From positions 1 through 64,000 of the forward strand of contig CALJVL010000014.1 of NCBI GenBank assembly GCA_937773775.1: a stretch of DNA of 64,000 nucleotides, read 5' to 3'. The stretch comes from an uncultured Flavobacterium sp. Lineage in GTDB: Bacteria; Bacteroidota; Bacteroidia; Flavobacteriales; Flavobacteriaceae. The notes beneath the pieces were generated by a model, which was given only the letters and a program-made list of their open reading frames with translations, searched no databases and was not told where the DNA came from. Below are positions 1 through 7,862 of this stretch, piece after piece; the first letter of the stretch is position 1; every line of letters begins with the position of its first letter. A program made the position numbers and the translations under genes.

Positions 1-132
1 AAACCTTTCGCCTTTTGATGCAAAATGCAACATAATTAAACTTTCTGTTTTAGGTGTTAACTCTAAACTTTTTATAGATTCTTTTAAACTAAATCTAATA
101 ACTCCGTGGGTGCTTTTTACTGTTTTTTTCAT
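1..132 (-). CDS. N-terminal fragment, probable tyrosine recombinase/integrase (partial)
   Basis: An open frame starts at an ATG at position 132 and runs off the left edge, giving 44 residues. The stretch with SLKESIKSLELTPKTESLIM followed by LHFASKGERF resembles the arm-binding N-terminus of Bacteroidota phage-type integrases, where a line such as 'sLIml.f...g.rfkYSTG' is common. No catalytic residues are in the window, so the family call is inference from a short segment. A gene reading out of the window next to a gene-free stretch fits the end of an integrated element. It could also be an unrelated small protein. Confidence 0.45.
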   Translation of the reverse strand, partial: MKKTVKSTHGVIRFSLKESIKSLELTPKTESLIMLHFASKGERF

Positions 133-325
133 CTTGAGTGTAATGCGAATTACGTACCAAACCAGGGTGCGTGATAGGGTGTTTTTGGTTTGAATAATTC
201 TGAATTGTTTTAAATATTATTTAATGACAGATAGTCTATTTCTTAGTGACAACATTTAGTGTCAGTAGTTGTCATTAAATAAGTTTCAAAATAAAGTATT
301 GATTTAGTACAGGTGGGACCACAGT
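133..325. other. gene-free stretch beside putative integrase
   Basis: No open frame of useful length is seen on either strand. It contains an imperfect dyad around the words gacaac and gttgtc (about 249-277), and the motif acaggtgggaccaca next to the terminator at 326. It may hold the attachment site of the element whose integrase begins at 132, but no second copy of the motif is in the window. Confidence 0.3.
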
Positions 326-366
326 AAACCCCTTAAAATCGATGATTTTAAGGGGTTTTTTTTTTT
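326..366 (+). terminator. strong rho-independent terminator
   Basis: A perfect 15-bp stem (aaaccccttaaaatc pairing with gattttaaggggttt) with a 3-nt loop is followed by a run of T on the + strand. No gene is visible immediately upstream on this strand, so it may have belonged to a gene displaced by the putative element at the left edge. Confidence 0.8.
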
Positions 367-523
367 AATTCTATGAATGCATATAAGCCCTGAAATCGAT
401 CCCTTAGTTCGAAAAATTATGTAAGTAATATGATTTTAAATTTAATTTATAGTTTTAGGTAAATAGTAGGAAATAATTTAAATTAATTTTTTTATAACAA
501 TTGTTTTGCTATTTTTGAAAATT

Positions 524-739
524 ATGAAGCTTGTGTCACAAAGATTATTGTTTATTATTTTTATCACTCTTTGTGGTACTTTCGCCTTTTCTCAGGGTGG
601 GCCGCCGGCACCGGCTCCTCCTCCTCCTCCTCCGGGTCTATTAATAGATGAAAATATTTTTATTTTATTTAGTCTTGCAATATTATCAGGAATTTATATT
701 ATCTACAAGAATAATTTAAAAACAAAAAACCCAATCTAG
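524..739 (+). CDS. small proline-rich exported/membrane protein
   Basis: A 71-residue protein starting at ATG 524; a TTG start 18 bases upstream is possible but less likely. It has an N-terminal signal-like hydrophobic segment ending in TFAFSQ, then a Gly/Pro/Ala segment with a run of six prolines (GGPPAPAPPPPPPG), then a second hydrophobic segment (about residues 45-60) and a short basic tail. Similar tiny 'signal peptide, polyproline, one TM helix' proteins are frequent in flavobacteria; their function is unknown. The coding sequence ends inside the following terminator hairpin. Confidence 0.65.
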   Translation: MKLVSQRLLFIIFITLCGTFAFSQGGPPAPAPPPPPPGLLIDENIFILFSLAILSGIYIIYKNNLKTKNPI

Positions 740-750
740 ATTGGGTTTTT
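725..750. terminator. bidirectional terminator
   Basis: The palindrome aaaaacccaatc/gattgggttttt is flanked by A and T runs, so it can act for the small membrane-protein gene on + and for riboflavin synthase on -. The stop codon of the small gene lies within it. Confidence 0.8.
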
Positions 751-774
751 ACGTTTTTGTAGTAAAGCATAGTT

Positions 775-1362
775 TTATTTTTTTGCATACAATCGAGATA
801 CGTACTTACCTATTACATCAAATTCAAGATTTATTTTTGTGCCTACTTCAAAGGTATTGAAGTTAGTGTGTTCATAGGTGTATGGAATAATAGCTACGCT
901 AAATTTATTCTTTTTTGAATCTACCACCGTTAGGCTTACCCCGTTTACGGTAATTGAGCCTTTTTCAATGGTGATGTTGTTTAGTGTTTTATCATATTCA
1001 AAAGTATAAAGCCAGCTGCCGCCAGTTTCTTTTGCTACAATACAGGTTCCAATTTGATCTACGTGCCCCTGCACCATATGGCCGTCAAGCCGATCGCCCA
1101 GTTTCATTGCTCTTTCAAGATTGACACTGTCGCCAGTCTTCCAGTTTCCAAGATTTGTCTTTCTCACCGTTTCGTCAATAGCTGTTACCGTATAGGAGGT
1201 ATCCTTTATGGCTACAACGGTTAAGCAAATGCCATTGTGAGCCACACTTTGGTCAATTTGGAGTTCGGCAGTTATGGGTGAGTCCACTGTGATGTGAAGG
1301 TTGTCTTTCTCTTTTCGTATTTCCTGGATAGTACCAAGGGTTTCTATTATTCCTGTAAACAT
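775..1362 (-). CDS. ribE: riboflavin synthase, alpha subunit
   Basis: This enzyme dismutates two 6,7-dimethyl-8-ribityllumazine molecules to riboflavin, the last step of flavin synthesis in the cytosol. The 195-residue protein has the two tandem lumazine-binding barrels of the family. The first begins with the hallmark MFTGIIETLGTI, and the second follows the linker GHMVQGHVDQIGTC near residue 100. Length and start match the family. It is transcribed away from pdxA. No FMN riboswitch-like structure was recognised in the 60-bp shared upstream region. Confidence 0.95.
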   Translation of the reverse strand: MFTGIIETLGTIQEIRKEKDNLHITVDSPITAELQIDQSVAHNGICLTVVAIKDTSYTVTAIDETVRKTNLGNWKTGDSVNLERAMKLGDRLDGHMVQGHVDQIGTCIVAKETGGSWLYTFEYDKTLNNITIEKGSITVNGVSLTVVDSKKNKFSVAIIPYTYEHTNFNTFEVGTKINLEFDVIGKYVSRLYAKK

Positions 1363-1379
1363 TTCTTATTTTATTTTAC

Positions 1380-1387
1380 TAAATTTG
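1380..1387 (+). promoter_or_regulatory. -7 promoter box for pdxA
   Basis: TAAATTTG matches the Bacteroidota sigma-A -7 consensus TAnnTTTG and lies 36 bp before the pdxA ATG at 1424. No clear -33 TTG-type box was picked out. Confidence 0.5.
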
Positions 1388-1423
1388 TACTTCAAAATTA
1401 GCAATAAATAACTTGTGGTCATT

Positions 1424-2468
1424 ATGAAAAATGCAGAAAATATTATAGTAGGAATTTCGATAGGAGATTTTAAACGGTATTGGAAGCGAAGTGGTACTTA
1501 AAACTTTCGAGGATTCACGGATGTTAGAGCTGTGTACGCCTGTTATTTTTGCCAATGTAAAAATAATGTCATTTATAAAAAAAAATATAGATTTGACGGT
1601 CGCCTTGCATGGTATTGATAAATTAGACCAAATTCTACCAGGAAAAATTAATGTTTTGAACCTTTGGAGAGAGGGTGTGGACATAAACTTAGGGGTTAAT
1701 GATGATAAAGTTGGCGAGTATGCCGTGAAATCATTCGTAGCAGCTACTACGGCACTAAAAAATGGATTGGTAGACGTTTTGGTTACGGCACCTATAAATA
1801 AATACAATATCCAGTCGGAGTCTTTTAAGTTCCCAGGTCATACGGATTATTTAAATCAAGAACTGGAAGGTAATGCGATAATGTTGATGGTTCAAGATAA
1901 TTTGAGGGTTGGGTTGCTGACGGACCATATTCCTTTGAATGAAGTCGCTTCACATCTTACGGAAGAGTTAATCAAGCAAAAAATTGAAACGGTAAAGCAG
2001 TCGCTAATCCAAGACTTTAGTATTAACAAGCCAAAAATTGCTGTCTTAGGTTTAAACCCTCATTGCGGCGATGGCGGGGTTATTGGTAAGGAAGATGATA
2101 CGATATTAAAACCAGTACTTAAAAAATTATTCGAAAAGGGGACTTTAGTTTTTGGGCCGTTTGCTGCCGATGGTTTTTTTGGGAGTGGGCAATATGAAAA
2201 ATATGATGCTGTCATAGCTACGTATCACGACCAAGGATTGATTCCCTTTAAAACATTGTCATTTGGTAATGGCGTAAATTTCACAGCAGGGTTAAATAAA
2301 ATCAGGACTTCCCCAGATCACGGCACCGCTTATGATATCGCTGGGAAGGGGGTTGCGGATTACAATTCTTTTAAGGAAGCCGTATATCTTGCCTTGGATG
2401 TATATCGTTCAAGGTTTCAGCATGCGGAAATCAGCCAAAAACCGCTTAAAATTAAAGAAAAACAGTAG
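1424..2468 (+). CDS. pdxA: 4-hydroxythreonine-4-phosphate dehydrogenase (single-base frameshift near the N-terminus)
   Basis: PdxA oxidises 4-phosphohydroxy-L-threonine in pyridoxal 5'-phosphate synthesis. From ATG 1424 the frame reads MKNAENIIVGISIGD and then breaks at the TTTT run 1468-1471. Dropping one T restores GDLNGIGSEVVLKTF, the family's GD.nGIG.E motif, and joins the main frame (about 347 residues in total). Further hallmarks are TAPINK, FPGHTDYL, LNPHCGDGGVIGKED, the metal-binding region YHDQGLIPFK and RTSPDHGTAYDIAG. The lesion is a homopolymer insertion, so a sequencing error is as likely as a real mutation. As written, translation could only resume at the GTG at 1491, losing the nucleotide-site start. 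Confidence 0.9.
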
Positions 2469-2514
2469 GAAAGAAAAAAAGATAAATAAGCTTATTAATT
2501 TTATAATAATTTTA

Positions 2515-2522
2515 TATCTTTG
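2515..2522 (+). promoter_or_regulatory. -7 promoter box for yceD-rpmF
   Basis: TATCTTTG fits the TAnnTTTG consensus 33 bp before the yceD ATG, followed by the start-like context cactcccg. Confidence 0.55.
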
Positions 2523-2555
2523 CACTCCCGAAGTTTGGGGTAAAATTGTGTCGAA

Positions 2556-3107
2556 ATGAATAAAACTAAACAATATTTAATTCCTTTTGTAGGGTTGAAG
2601 CTAGGCAAACATCATTTTGAATATCAAATAAATAATGCGTTCTTTGATATCTTTGATTACGATGAATTTGAAAACTCGGATATCAAAGTAAATGTAGTTT
2701 TAGAGAAAAAGAGTACGATGCTAGAATTAATTTTCAAGCAGCAAGGAACGGTTAACGTGCCCTGTGATCTTACTAGTGAAGATTTTGACTTGCCTATAGA
2801 AGGTGAAATGAAATTGATAGTGCGTTTTGGTGATGTATATAACAGTGACAATGAAGAATTGCTTATTCTGCCTTTTGGAGAATTTGAAATAGATATCTCA
2901 CAATACATATACGAAATGATCGTACTTTCAGTCCCTCTAAGACGTGTTCATCCAGGAGTAGAAGATGGCAGTTTAAAGACTGAAGCGCTTACAAAACTGA
3001 ATGAACTGACACTGAAAGAACAAACAGAAGTAGAAGAAACAGAAAATAAAGAAGAGAATATTGACCCGCGTTGGGACAAATTAAAGCAACTATTAACGGA
3101 TAAATAA
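2556..3107 (+). CDS. yceD: YceD/DUF177 family protein
   Basis: A 183-residue acidic cytosolic protein of the DUF177 family, which is almost always encoded directly before ribosomal protein L32 and is implicated in 23S rRNA/ribosome maturation in plants and bacteria. Seen here are the central conserved line LTSEDFDLPIEGEMKLIVRF, the block SVPLRRVHPG near residue 130, and an acidic Glu/Lys-rich tail ending DPRWDKLKQLL. The rpmF ATG follows 9 bp after the stop, so the two are one transcript. The family's cysteine pattern is weak, as often in Bacteroidota. Confidence 0.88.
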   Translation: MNKTKQYLIPFVGLKLGKHHFEYQINNAFFDIFDYDEFENSDIKVNVVLEKKSTMLELIFKQQGTVNVPCDLTSEDFDLPIEGEMKLIVRFGDVYNSDNEELLILPFGEFEIDISQYIYEMIVLSVPLRRVHPGVEDGSLKTEALTKLNELTLKEQTEVEETENKEENIDPRWDKLKQLLTDK

Positions 3108-3116
3108 TATAGTAAA

Positions 3117-3311
3117 ATGGCGCATCCTAAGAGAAAAATCTCCAAAACAAGAAGAGATAAAAGAAGAACACATTACAAAGCTACTGTAGCGCAGATCGCT
3201 ACTTGCCCAATCACGGGTGAGGCACATTTATATCATAGAGCCTACTGGCATGAAGGGAAAATGTACTACAGAGGGCAAGTTGTTATAGATAAGTCTGTAG
3301 CTGTTGCTTAA
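3117..3311 (+). CDS. rpmF: 50S ribosomal protein L32
   Basis: A 64-residue protein beginning [20 protein letters not shown], the classic L32 N-terminus. It is basic, then carries [15 protein letters not shown] in place of the four-cysteine zinc ribbon, so it is the zinc-poor form usual in Bacteroidota. It is the last gene of the yceD-rpmF unit and is followed by a clear terminator. Confidence 0.97.
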   Translation: MAHPKRKISKTRRDKRRTHYKATVAQIATCPITGEAHLYHRAYWHEGKMYYRGQVVIDKSVAVA

Positions 3312-3337
3312 TGCATTTTTTTTGTAAATGATATTGG

Positions 3338-3364
3338 AACTCTCACATCGTGAGAGTTTTTTTG
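3338..3364 (+). terminator. terminator after rpmF
   Basis: The 9-bp stem aactctcac/gtgagagtt with a 3-nt loop is followed by a T run; it closes the yceD-rpmF transcript. Confidence 0.85.
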
Positions 3365-3485
3365 TTGTCTATAACTTTGTTAAATAAGAAGTTCAAAACT
3401 AATGCTTTGGATTTTTTTTTGTAGATTTCAACTCTTTTAAACGTTTTTCCAAATGGTAACATTTGAAAAAAAATATTCGAATACA

Positions 3486-4484
3486 ATGAATACAATTACA
3501 GCCGCAATAACCGCTGTTGGAGCTTACGTTCCCGACTTTGTTCTTTCAAACAAAGTGCTAGAAACAATGGTCGATACAAATGATGAGTGGATAACTTCAA
3601 GAACAGGAATTAAAGAAAGAAGAATTCTCAAAGACGAGGATAAAGGAACTTCTTTTTTAGCTATCAAAGCAGCTCAAGACCTATTGTCTAAAATAGATGT
3701 CGACCCCTTAGATATTGACTTAGTTATTATGGCAACTGCAACACCAGACATGCCAGTAGCCTCTACGGGAGTTTATGTTGCTACTGAAATTGGAGCAACG
3801 AATGCTTTTGCTTACGATTTGCAAGCTGCATGTTCCAGCTTTTTATTTGGAATGTCAACTGCAGCTGCGCACATTGAATCGGGTAGGTACAAAAAAATAT
3901 TATTAATTGGGGCGGATAAAATGTCTTCGATTGTAGACTATACTGATCGATCTACCTGCATAATCTTTGGTGATGGAGCAGGAGCTGTTTTGTTTGAACC
4001 AAATTATGAAGGATTAGGACTACAAGATGAATATTTAAGAAGCGACGGTATAGGTCGAGATTTTCTAAAAATAGATGCTGGAGGATCTCTTAATCCAACT
4101 TCATTAGAAACAATAAAAGGAAACAAACATAATATCGTGCAAGATGGTAAGACTGTATTTAAATATGCAGTAACAAACATGGCCGATGCGAGTGAGTTAA
4201 TCCTTAAAAGAAACAACCTAACTAACGAAGATGTTAATTGGTTAGTTCCGCATCAGGCAAATAAGCGTATCATAGATGCTACAGCCAACAGAATGAATTT
4301 AGAAGAATCTAAAGTTTTGATGAATATAGAAAAGTATGGAAATACTACCTCTGCAACCCTGCCTCTTGTGCTTAATGACTTTGAACACCTGTTCAAAAAA
4401 GGAGATACCATTATTTTAGCAGCATTTGGCGGAGGATTCACTTGGGGGTCTATTTATTTAAAATGGGCATACGACAAAAAATAA
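3486..4484 (+). CDS. fabH: beta-ketoacyl-ACP synthase III
   Basis: FabH condenses acetyl-CoA (or a branched acyl-CoA) with malonyl-ACP to start type II fatty-acid synthesis. From ATG 3486 the 332-residue protein shows the full triad: Cys116 in LQAACSSFLFG, His256 in VPHQANKRII and Asn286 in YGNTTSATLPL, with the typical glycine-rich AAFGGGFTWGS near the C-terminus. An in-frame ATG at 3453 would add 11 residues, but the family start MNTITAAITAVGAYVP favours 3486. It is followed 23 bp later by accB and accC, a sensible grouping because the carboxylase makes the malonyl-CoA. Confidence 0.95.
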   Translation: MNTITAAITAVGAYVPDFVLSNKVLETMVDTNDEWITSRTGIKERRILKDEDKGTSFLAIKAAQDLLSKIDVDPLDIDLVIMATATPDMPVASTGVYVATEIGATNAFAYDLQAACSSFLFGMSTAAAHIESGRYKKILLIGADKMSSIVDYTDRSTCIIFGDGAGAVLFEPNYEGLGLQDEYLRSDGIGRDFLKIDAGGSLNPTSLETIKGNKHNIVQDGKTVFKYAVTNMADASELILKRNNLTNEDVNWLVPHQANKRIIDATANRMNLEESKVLMNIEKYGNTTSATLPLVLNDFEHLFKKGDTIILAAFGGGFTWGSIYLKWAYDKK

Positions 4485-4507
4485 ATTTAAACTAAAAACA
4501 AATAATT

Positions 4508-4981
4508 ATGGATTTAAAAGAAATTCAGAACTTAATCAAATTTGTAGCAAATTCGGGAGTTGCAGAAGTTAAATTGGAAATGGATGATGTAAAAATCACC
4601 ATCCGAACAACTTTGGAAGGAAACTCAGATACCACTTATGTGCAACAATTACCTTCTCAAAGTCCATTTCAGCAAGCTTTAGCTCCACAACCAGTTGCTC
4701 CAGTCGCTTCTGCTCCAGTTGCAGTTGAAGAGGAGTCAAAATTTATTACTATAAAATCTCCAATTATAGGTACTTTCTATAGAAAACCATCTCCTGATAA
4801 GCCTATGTTCGTAGAAGTAGGAACTACGATAGGTAAAGGGGATGTTCTTTGTGTTATAGAAGCAATGAAATTATTTAACGAAATCGAGTCTGAAGTTTCA
4901 GGGAAAATCGTAAAAATATTAGTTGACGATATGTCTCCTGTTGAATTTGACCAACCTTTATTCTTAGTTGATCCATCTTAA
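4508..4981 (+). CDS. accB: biotin carboxyl carrier protein of acetyl-CoA carboxylase
   Basis: A 157-residue BCCP. Residues 1-35 form the usual N-terminal helix/strand region, about 45-75 is a Gln/Pro/Ala-rich flexible linker, and 78-157 is the biotinyl domain with the CVIEAMKLFNEI motif; Lys121 is the residue that is biotinylated. It carries biotin between AccC and the carboxyltransferase. It lies between fabH and accC, all in one direction. Confidence 0.96.
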   Translation: MDLKEIQNLIKFVANSGVAEVKLEMDDVKITIRTTLEGNSDTTYVQQLPSQSPFQQALAPQPVAPVASAPVAVEEESKFITIKSPIIGTFYRKPSPDKPMFVEVGTTIGKGDVLCVIEAMKLFNEIESEVSGKIVKILVDDMSPVEFDQPLFLVDPS

Positions 4982-5060
4982 TTAATTTAAATTATACATT
5001 TCAGATGACTATTTCTTTATCTGAAAAAATTTAAAAGTCACAATTAAAATTTAAAAAAAG

Positions 5061-6407
5061 ATGTTTAAAAAAATATTAATTGCAAATAGAGGGGAAATTG
5101 CGCTTCGTATAATACGAACTTGCAAAGAAATGGGTATCAAAACTGTGGCTGTTTACTCTACTGCTGATGCAGAAAGTTTGCATGTTAGGTTTGCTGACGA
5201 AGCTGTTTGTATAGGGCCTCCTCCAAGCAACTTGTCCTATTTAAAAATGTCAAATATTATTGCCGCTGCAGAAATAACAAATGCTGATGCAATACATCCC
5301 GGATATGGATTTCTTTCTGAAAACTCAAAGTTTTCAAAAATATGTCAAGAACACGGAATAAAATTTATTGGAGCTTCTCCTGAAATGATTGACAGAATGG
5401 GCGATAAAGCATCTGCCAAATCGACTATGATTGAAGCGGGTGTTCCTTGTGTTCCTGGGTCAGTGGGAATTTTGGAGTCATTTGAACAAACTCAAGAAAT
5501 CGCAAAATCTTTCGGTTACCCTGTAATGCTTAAAGCTACCGCTGGTGGTGGTGGTAAAGGAATGCGTGCCGTTTGGAAAGAAGAAGATTTATTAAAAGCT
5601 TGGGAAGGTGCTCGTCAAGAGTCAGCGGCCGCTTTTGGTAACGACGGTATGTATCTTGAAAAATTGATTGAGGAACCACGTCATATCGAAATTCAAGTGA
5701 TTGGAGATTCTTATGGAAAAGCCTGTCATCTTTCGGAGAGAGACTGTTCTGTGCAACGTCGTCATCAAAAATTAACTGAAGAAACACCATCGCCATTTAT
5801 GACAGACGAATTGCGTCTAAAGATGGGTGATGCTGCGGTAAAAGCGGCTGAATATATAAAGTATGAAGGTGCAGGAACAGTAGAATTTTTGGTTGATAAG
5901 CACCGTAATTTCTATTTCATGGAAATGAATACTCGTATTCAGGTAGAACATCCTATCACAGAACAAGTAATTGATTACGATTTAATACGTGAGCAAATAT
6001 TAGTTGCTGCTGGTGTACCTATTTCAGGTAAAAACTATACACCGCAGTTACACGCTATTGAATGTCGTATTAACGCTGAAGATCCTTACAATGATTTTAG
6101 ACCTTCACCAGGAAAGATAACAACATTGCATATGCCAGGAGGCCATGGAGTTCGTTTAGATACTCACGTGTACTCAGGCTATACGATTCCGCCAAATTAT
6201 GATTCGATGATTGCAAAGCTCATTACTACTGCCCAAACCCGCGAGGAGGCAATTAGTAAAATGAGAAGAGCATTAGATGAATTTGTTATTGAGGGAATAA
6301 AAACTACAATTCCTTTTCACAGGCAACTCATGGATGATCCAAGATATATAGCTGGAGATTATACTACGGCTTTTATGGATACTTTTAAAATGATCGCTCC
6401 CGAATAA
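5061..6407 (+). CDS. accC: biotin carboxylase subunit of acetyl-CoA carboxylase
   Basis: An ATP-grasp enzyme that carboxylates the biotin on AccB using bicarbonate and ATP. The 448-residue length is normal. Seen are the start [20 protein letters not shown], the glycine-rich ATP loop [23 protein letters not shown], the metal/biotin-site line [16 protein letters not shown] and a C-terminal domain with [14 protein letters not shown]. It is the last gene of fabH-accB-accC. Its natural terminator (7815-7846) is now separated from it by the inserted IS element. Confidence 0.97.
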   Translation: MFKKILIANRGEIALRIIRTCKEMGIKTVAVYSTADAESLHVRFADEAVCIGPPPSNLSYLKMSNIIAAAEITNADAIHPGYGFLSENSKFSKICQEHGIKFIGASPEMIDRMGDKASAKSTMIEAGVPCVPGSVGILESFEQTQEIAKSFGYPVMLKATAGGGGKGMRAVWKEEDLLKAWEGARQESAAAFGNDGMYLEKLIEEPRHIEIQVIGDSYGKACHLSERDCSVQRRHQKLTEETPSPFMTDELRLKMGDAAVKAAEYIKYEGAGTVEFLVDKHRNFYFMEMNTRIQVEHPITEQVIDYDLIREQILVAAGVPISGKNYTPQLHAIECRINAEDPYNDFRPSPGKITTLHMPGGHGVRLDTHVYSGYTIPPNYDSMIAKLITTAQTREEAISKMRRALDEFVIEGIKTTIPFHRQLMDDPRYIAGDYTTAFMDTFKMIAPE

Positions 6408-6416
6408 ATAGGGCTA

Positions 6417-6441
6417 TGTCTAGTCCTGAAAAAACGATACA
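6417..6441. repeat. IS terminal inverted repeat, orfB-distal end
   Basis: Begins TGTCTAGTCCTGAAAAAACG and matches the reverse complement of 7779-7803 at 20 of 25 positions by eye; flanked outside by CTA. Confidence 0.85.
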
Positions 6442-6469
6442 GGATTAATAAAAAATAAAAGTACAATTA

Positions 6470-7336
6470 TTAAACAGTAGTAAGCAAAAGTTTACTGCTG
6501 TTTTTTGTTTTATAAGTTCTCATTTTAATTTGGTTTTGTGAGTGCATTTGATTTGGAGTCAGCATATAATTAGAATAATGGGGTCGCTGTTGGTTATATG
6601 TATTAATTGCTTCTTTAACGATACACTTCATTATTTTTAAATCTTGACTGTATTTATGAATCATAAATTCTTGTTTTAATATCCCATTAATTCTTTCAGC
6701 CACTGCATTTTCGTACGGGTCAGAGTTTTGCGTCATACTTGGGAGTATCCCGTTTTTACTTAAAATGCTTTGGTAATCATTGGCACAATATTGCAATCCC
6801 CTATCTGAGTGATGAATCAATGGTATTTCCTTGTCTTTCCTTTGTTGGATTGCCATCTTAAGGGCCATAACACTACTTTGTGTATTCATATTATCCGCAA
6901 CATAATGCCCCATAATTTTCTTGGAATAGGCGTCTGTAATAATGCTTACGTAGCAGGGTTTTTCTCTTTTTCCGATATAGGTAATATCCGATACCCAGAC
7001 TTGCTCAGGTCTATTTATTTCCAAATCAAGGATTTGATTTTGATATTTTCTAAACCGATGGTGAGAGTTCGTAGTTATATGATAACTACGTTTTGGCTGT
7101 ATTAATAGATGGTTGGCTCTAAGTATATCAAAAAACATATCTCTTCCGATGTGCATCAATTGGAGTTTGTCTGCTAAAAGATAATAAAGCTTCCTAGTTC
7201 CCAATCTAGGCATTGATTTTCTGATTTCAATTACCATAGCAACCACTTCTATGGCTTTGCTTTGTTTACTCCTCTTTCTACTAATTTTGCGATAATAAAC
7301 GGGTCGATTTACCCCGGACAAATAACAGGCGAACAC
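6470..7336 (-). CDS. IS3-family transposase OrfB (rve/DDE integrase)
   Basis: 288 residues from a GTG that overlaps the orfA stop as TAGTG. It has the HTH_21-like N-terminal region and a retroviral-type integrase core with the DDE residues in VWVSDITYIG, IHHSDRGLQYCAN and YENAVAERINGILK. In-frame sequence upstream reads QKEQQTLVFACYLSG, so the active product is probably an OrfAB fusion made by a -1 ribosomal slip on the AAAAAG run just before the orfA stop (about 7349-7356). That mechanism is known for the family; here it is inferred from the overlap and the run. Confidence 0.93.
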   Translation of the reverse strand: MFACYLSGVNRPVYYRKISRKRSKQSKAIEVVAMVIEIRKSMPRLGTRKLYYLLADKLQLMHIGRDMFFDILRANHLLIQPKRSYHITTNSHHRFRKYQNQILDLEINRPEQVWVSDITYIGKREKPCYVSIITDAYSKKIMGHYVADNMNTQSSVMALKMAIQQRKDKEIPLIHHSDRGLQYCANDYQSILSKNGILPSMTQNSDPYENAVAERINGILKQEFMIHKYSQDLKIMKCIVKEAINTYNQQRPHYSNYMLTPNQMHSQNQIKMRTYKTKNSSKLLLTTV

Positions 7337-7764
7337 TAGTGTTTGTTGTTCTTTTTGTCTAAAATGGTCGATTGTTCGGGTGGAGCATTTTTTCGTATAT
7401 CTATTTGATATTCTTCTTCAGCAATATCAATCATCATATCAAAAAATATTACTTTTTTATCTGCAACAAAAGCTTGTCGTTCCAAGAATGACTTCTGCTT
7501 CTCTAGAAGTTTTACTTTGGCTTCAAGCTCCATTATCTTTTGTTCCGGAGACTTTGACATATTAAATGGTGTTTGGTTTTCCCAATCAAAGTTACCAAAT
7601 TTTCTCAACCATTGAACAACCGTTGATCGTGATTGAATACCATATTGTTTCCTGGCTTCTGTAACAGACAAGCTACCCTTTTCAATCTCTCTGACGATTT
7701 GAAGCTTTAATGACATACTGTAGTCACATTGACTACGCTTAACATAGTTCGTATTCTTTTCCAT
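7336..7764 (-). CDS. IS3-family OrfA (helix-turn-helix protein)
   Basis: 142 residues. An HTH region at about 18-65 (LKLQIVREIEKGSLSVTEAR and VVQWLRKFG) binds the IS ends. A leucine/lysine-rich coiled coil (IMELEAKVKLLEKQKSFLE) follows, which in IS3 elements mediates transposase oligomerisation. It ends with the TAG shared with the orfB start. Confidence 0.92.
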   Translation of the reverse strand: MEKNTNYVKRSQCDYSMSLKLQIVREIEKGSLSVTEARKQYGIQSRSTVVQWLRKFGNFDWENQTPFNMSKSPEQKIMELEAKVKLLEKQKSFLERQAFVADKKVIFFDMMIDIAEEEYQIDIRKNAPPEQSTILDKKNNKH

Positions 7765-7778
7765 AACGATCTGTTTTG

Positions 7779-7803
7779 TGTATCGCTATTTCAGGACGGG
7801 ACA
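7779..7803. repeat. IS terminal inverted repeat, orfA-proximal end
   Basis: Reverse complement begins TGTCCCGTCCTGAAATAGCG; pairs with 6417-6441. Followed by CTA, the second copy of the target site. Confidence 0.85.
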
Positions 7804-7814
7804 CTATTTCAAAT

Positions 7815-7846
7815 AAAAAAACCTCACTGAAAAGTGAGGTTTTTTT
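7815..7846. terminator. bidirectional terminator (originally accC / S9 peptidase)
   Basis: The stem aaacctcact/agtgaggttt with A and T runs on the two sides would serve accC on + and the peptidase gene on -. The IS insertion now lies between it and accC. Confidence 0.85.
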
Positions 7847-7862
7847 ATGGCCATTTTTGAAT

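Larger units (their letters stand above)
6417..7803 (-). mobile_element. IS3-family insertion sequence (IS150-like), intact, with CTA target duplication
   Basis: A 1387-bp element inserted between accC and its terminator. The 25-bp imperfect terminal inverted repeats start TGTCTAGTCCTGAAA at 6417 and TGTCCCGTCCTGAAA (reverse strand) at 7803. The trinucleotide CTA is repeated on both sides (6414-6416 and 7804-7806), the 3-bp duplication expected of this family. Two overlapping frames encode OrfA and OrfB. Intact ends, genes and target duplication point to a recent, possibly active insertion. Confidence 0.93.

Noticed and set aside
301..330. tRNA remnant at the left edge
   Set aside because: The word acaggtgggaccaca resembles a tRNA 3' part on the minus strand, but no T loop or acceptor partner is present.
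510..517. TATTTTTG as promoter of the small proline-rich protein
   Set aside because: It fits the -7 consensus but lies only 7 bp before the ATG, which would require a leaderless transcript; not called.
1460..1480. Programmed ribosomal frameshift in pdxA
   Set aside because: The word TTTAAAC is present but in the wrong phase for a -1 slip, and PdxA is not known to use recoding; a homopolymer insertion is simpler.
1379..1807. 142-residue frame on - within pdxA
   Set aside because: Lies opposite recognised PdxA sequence; no domain.
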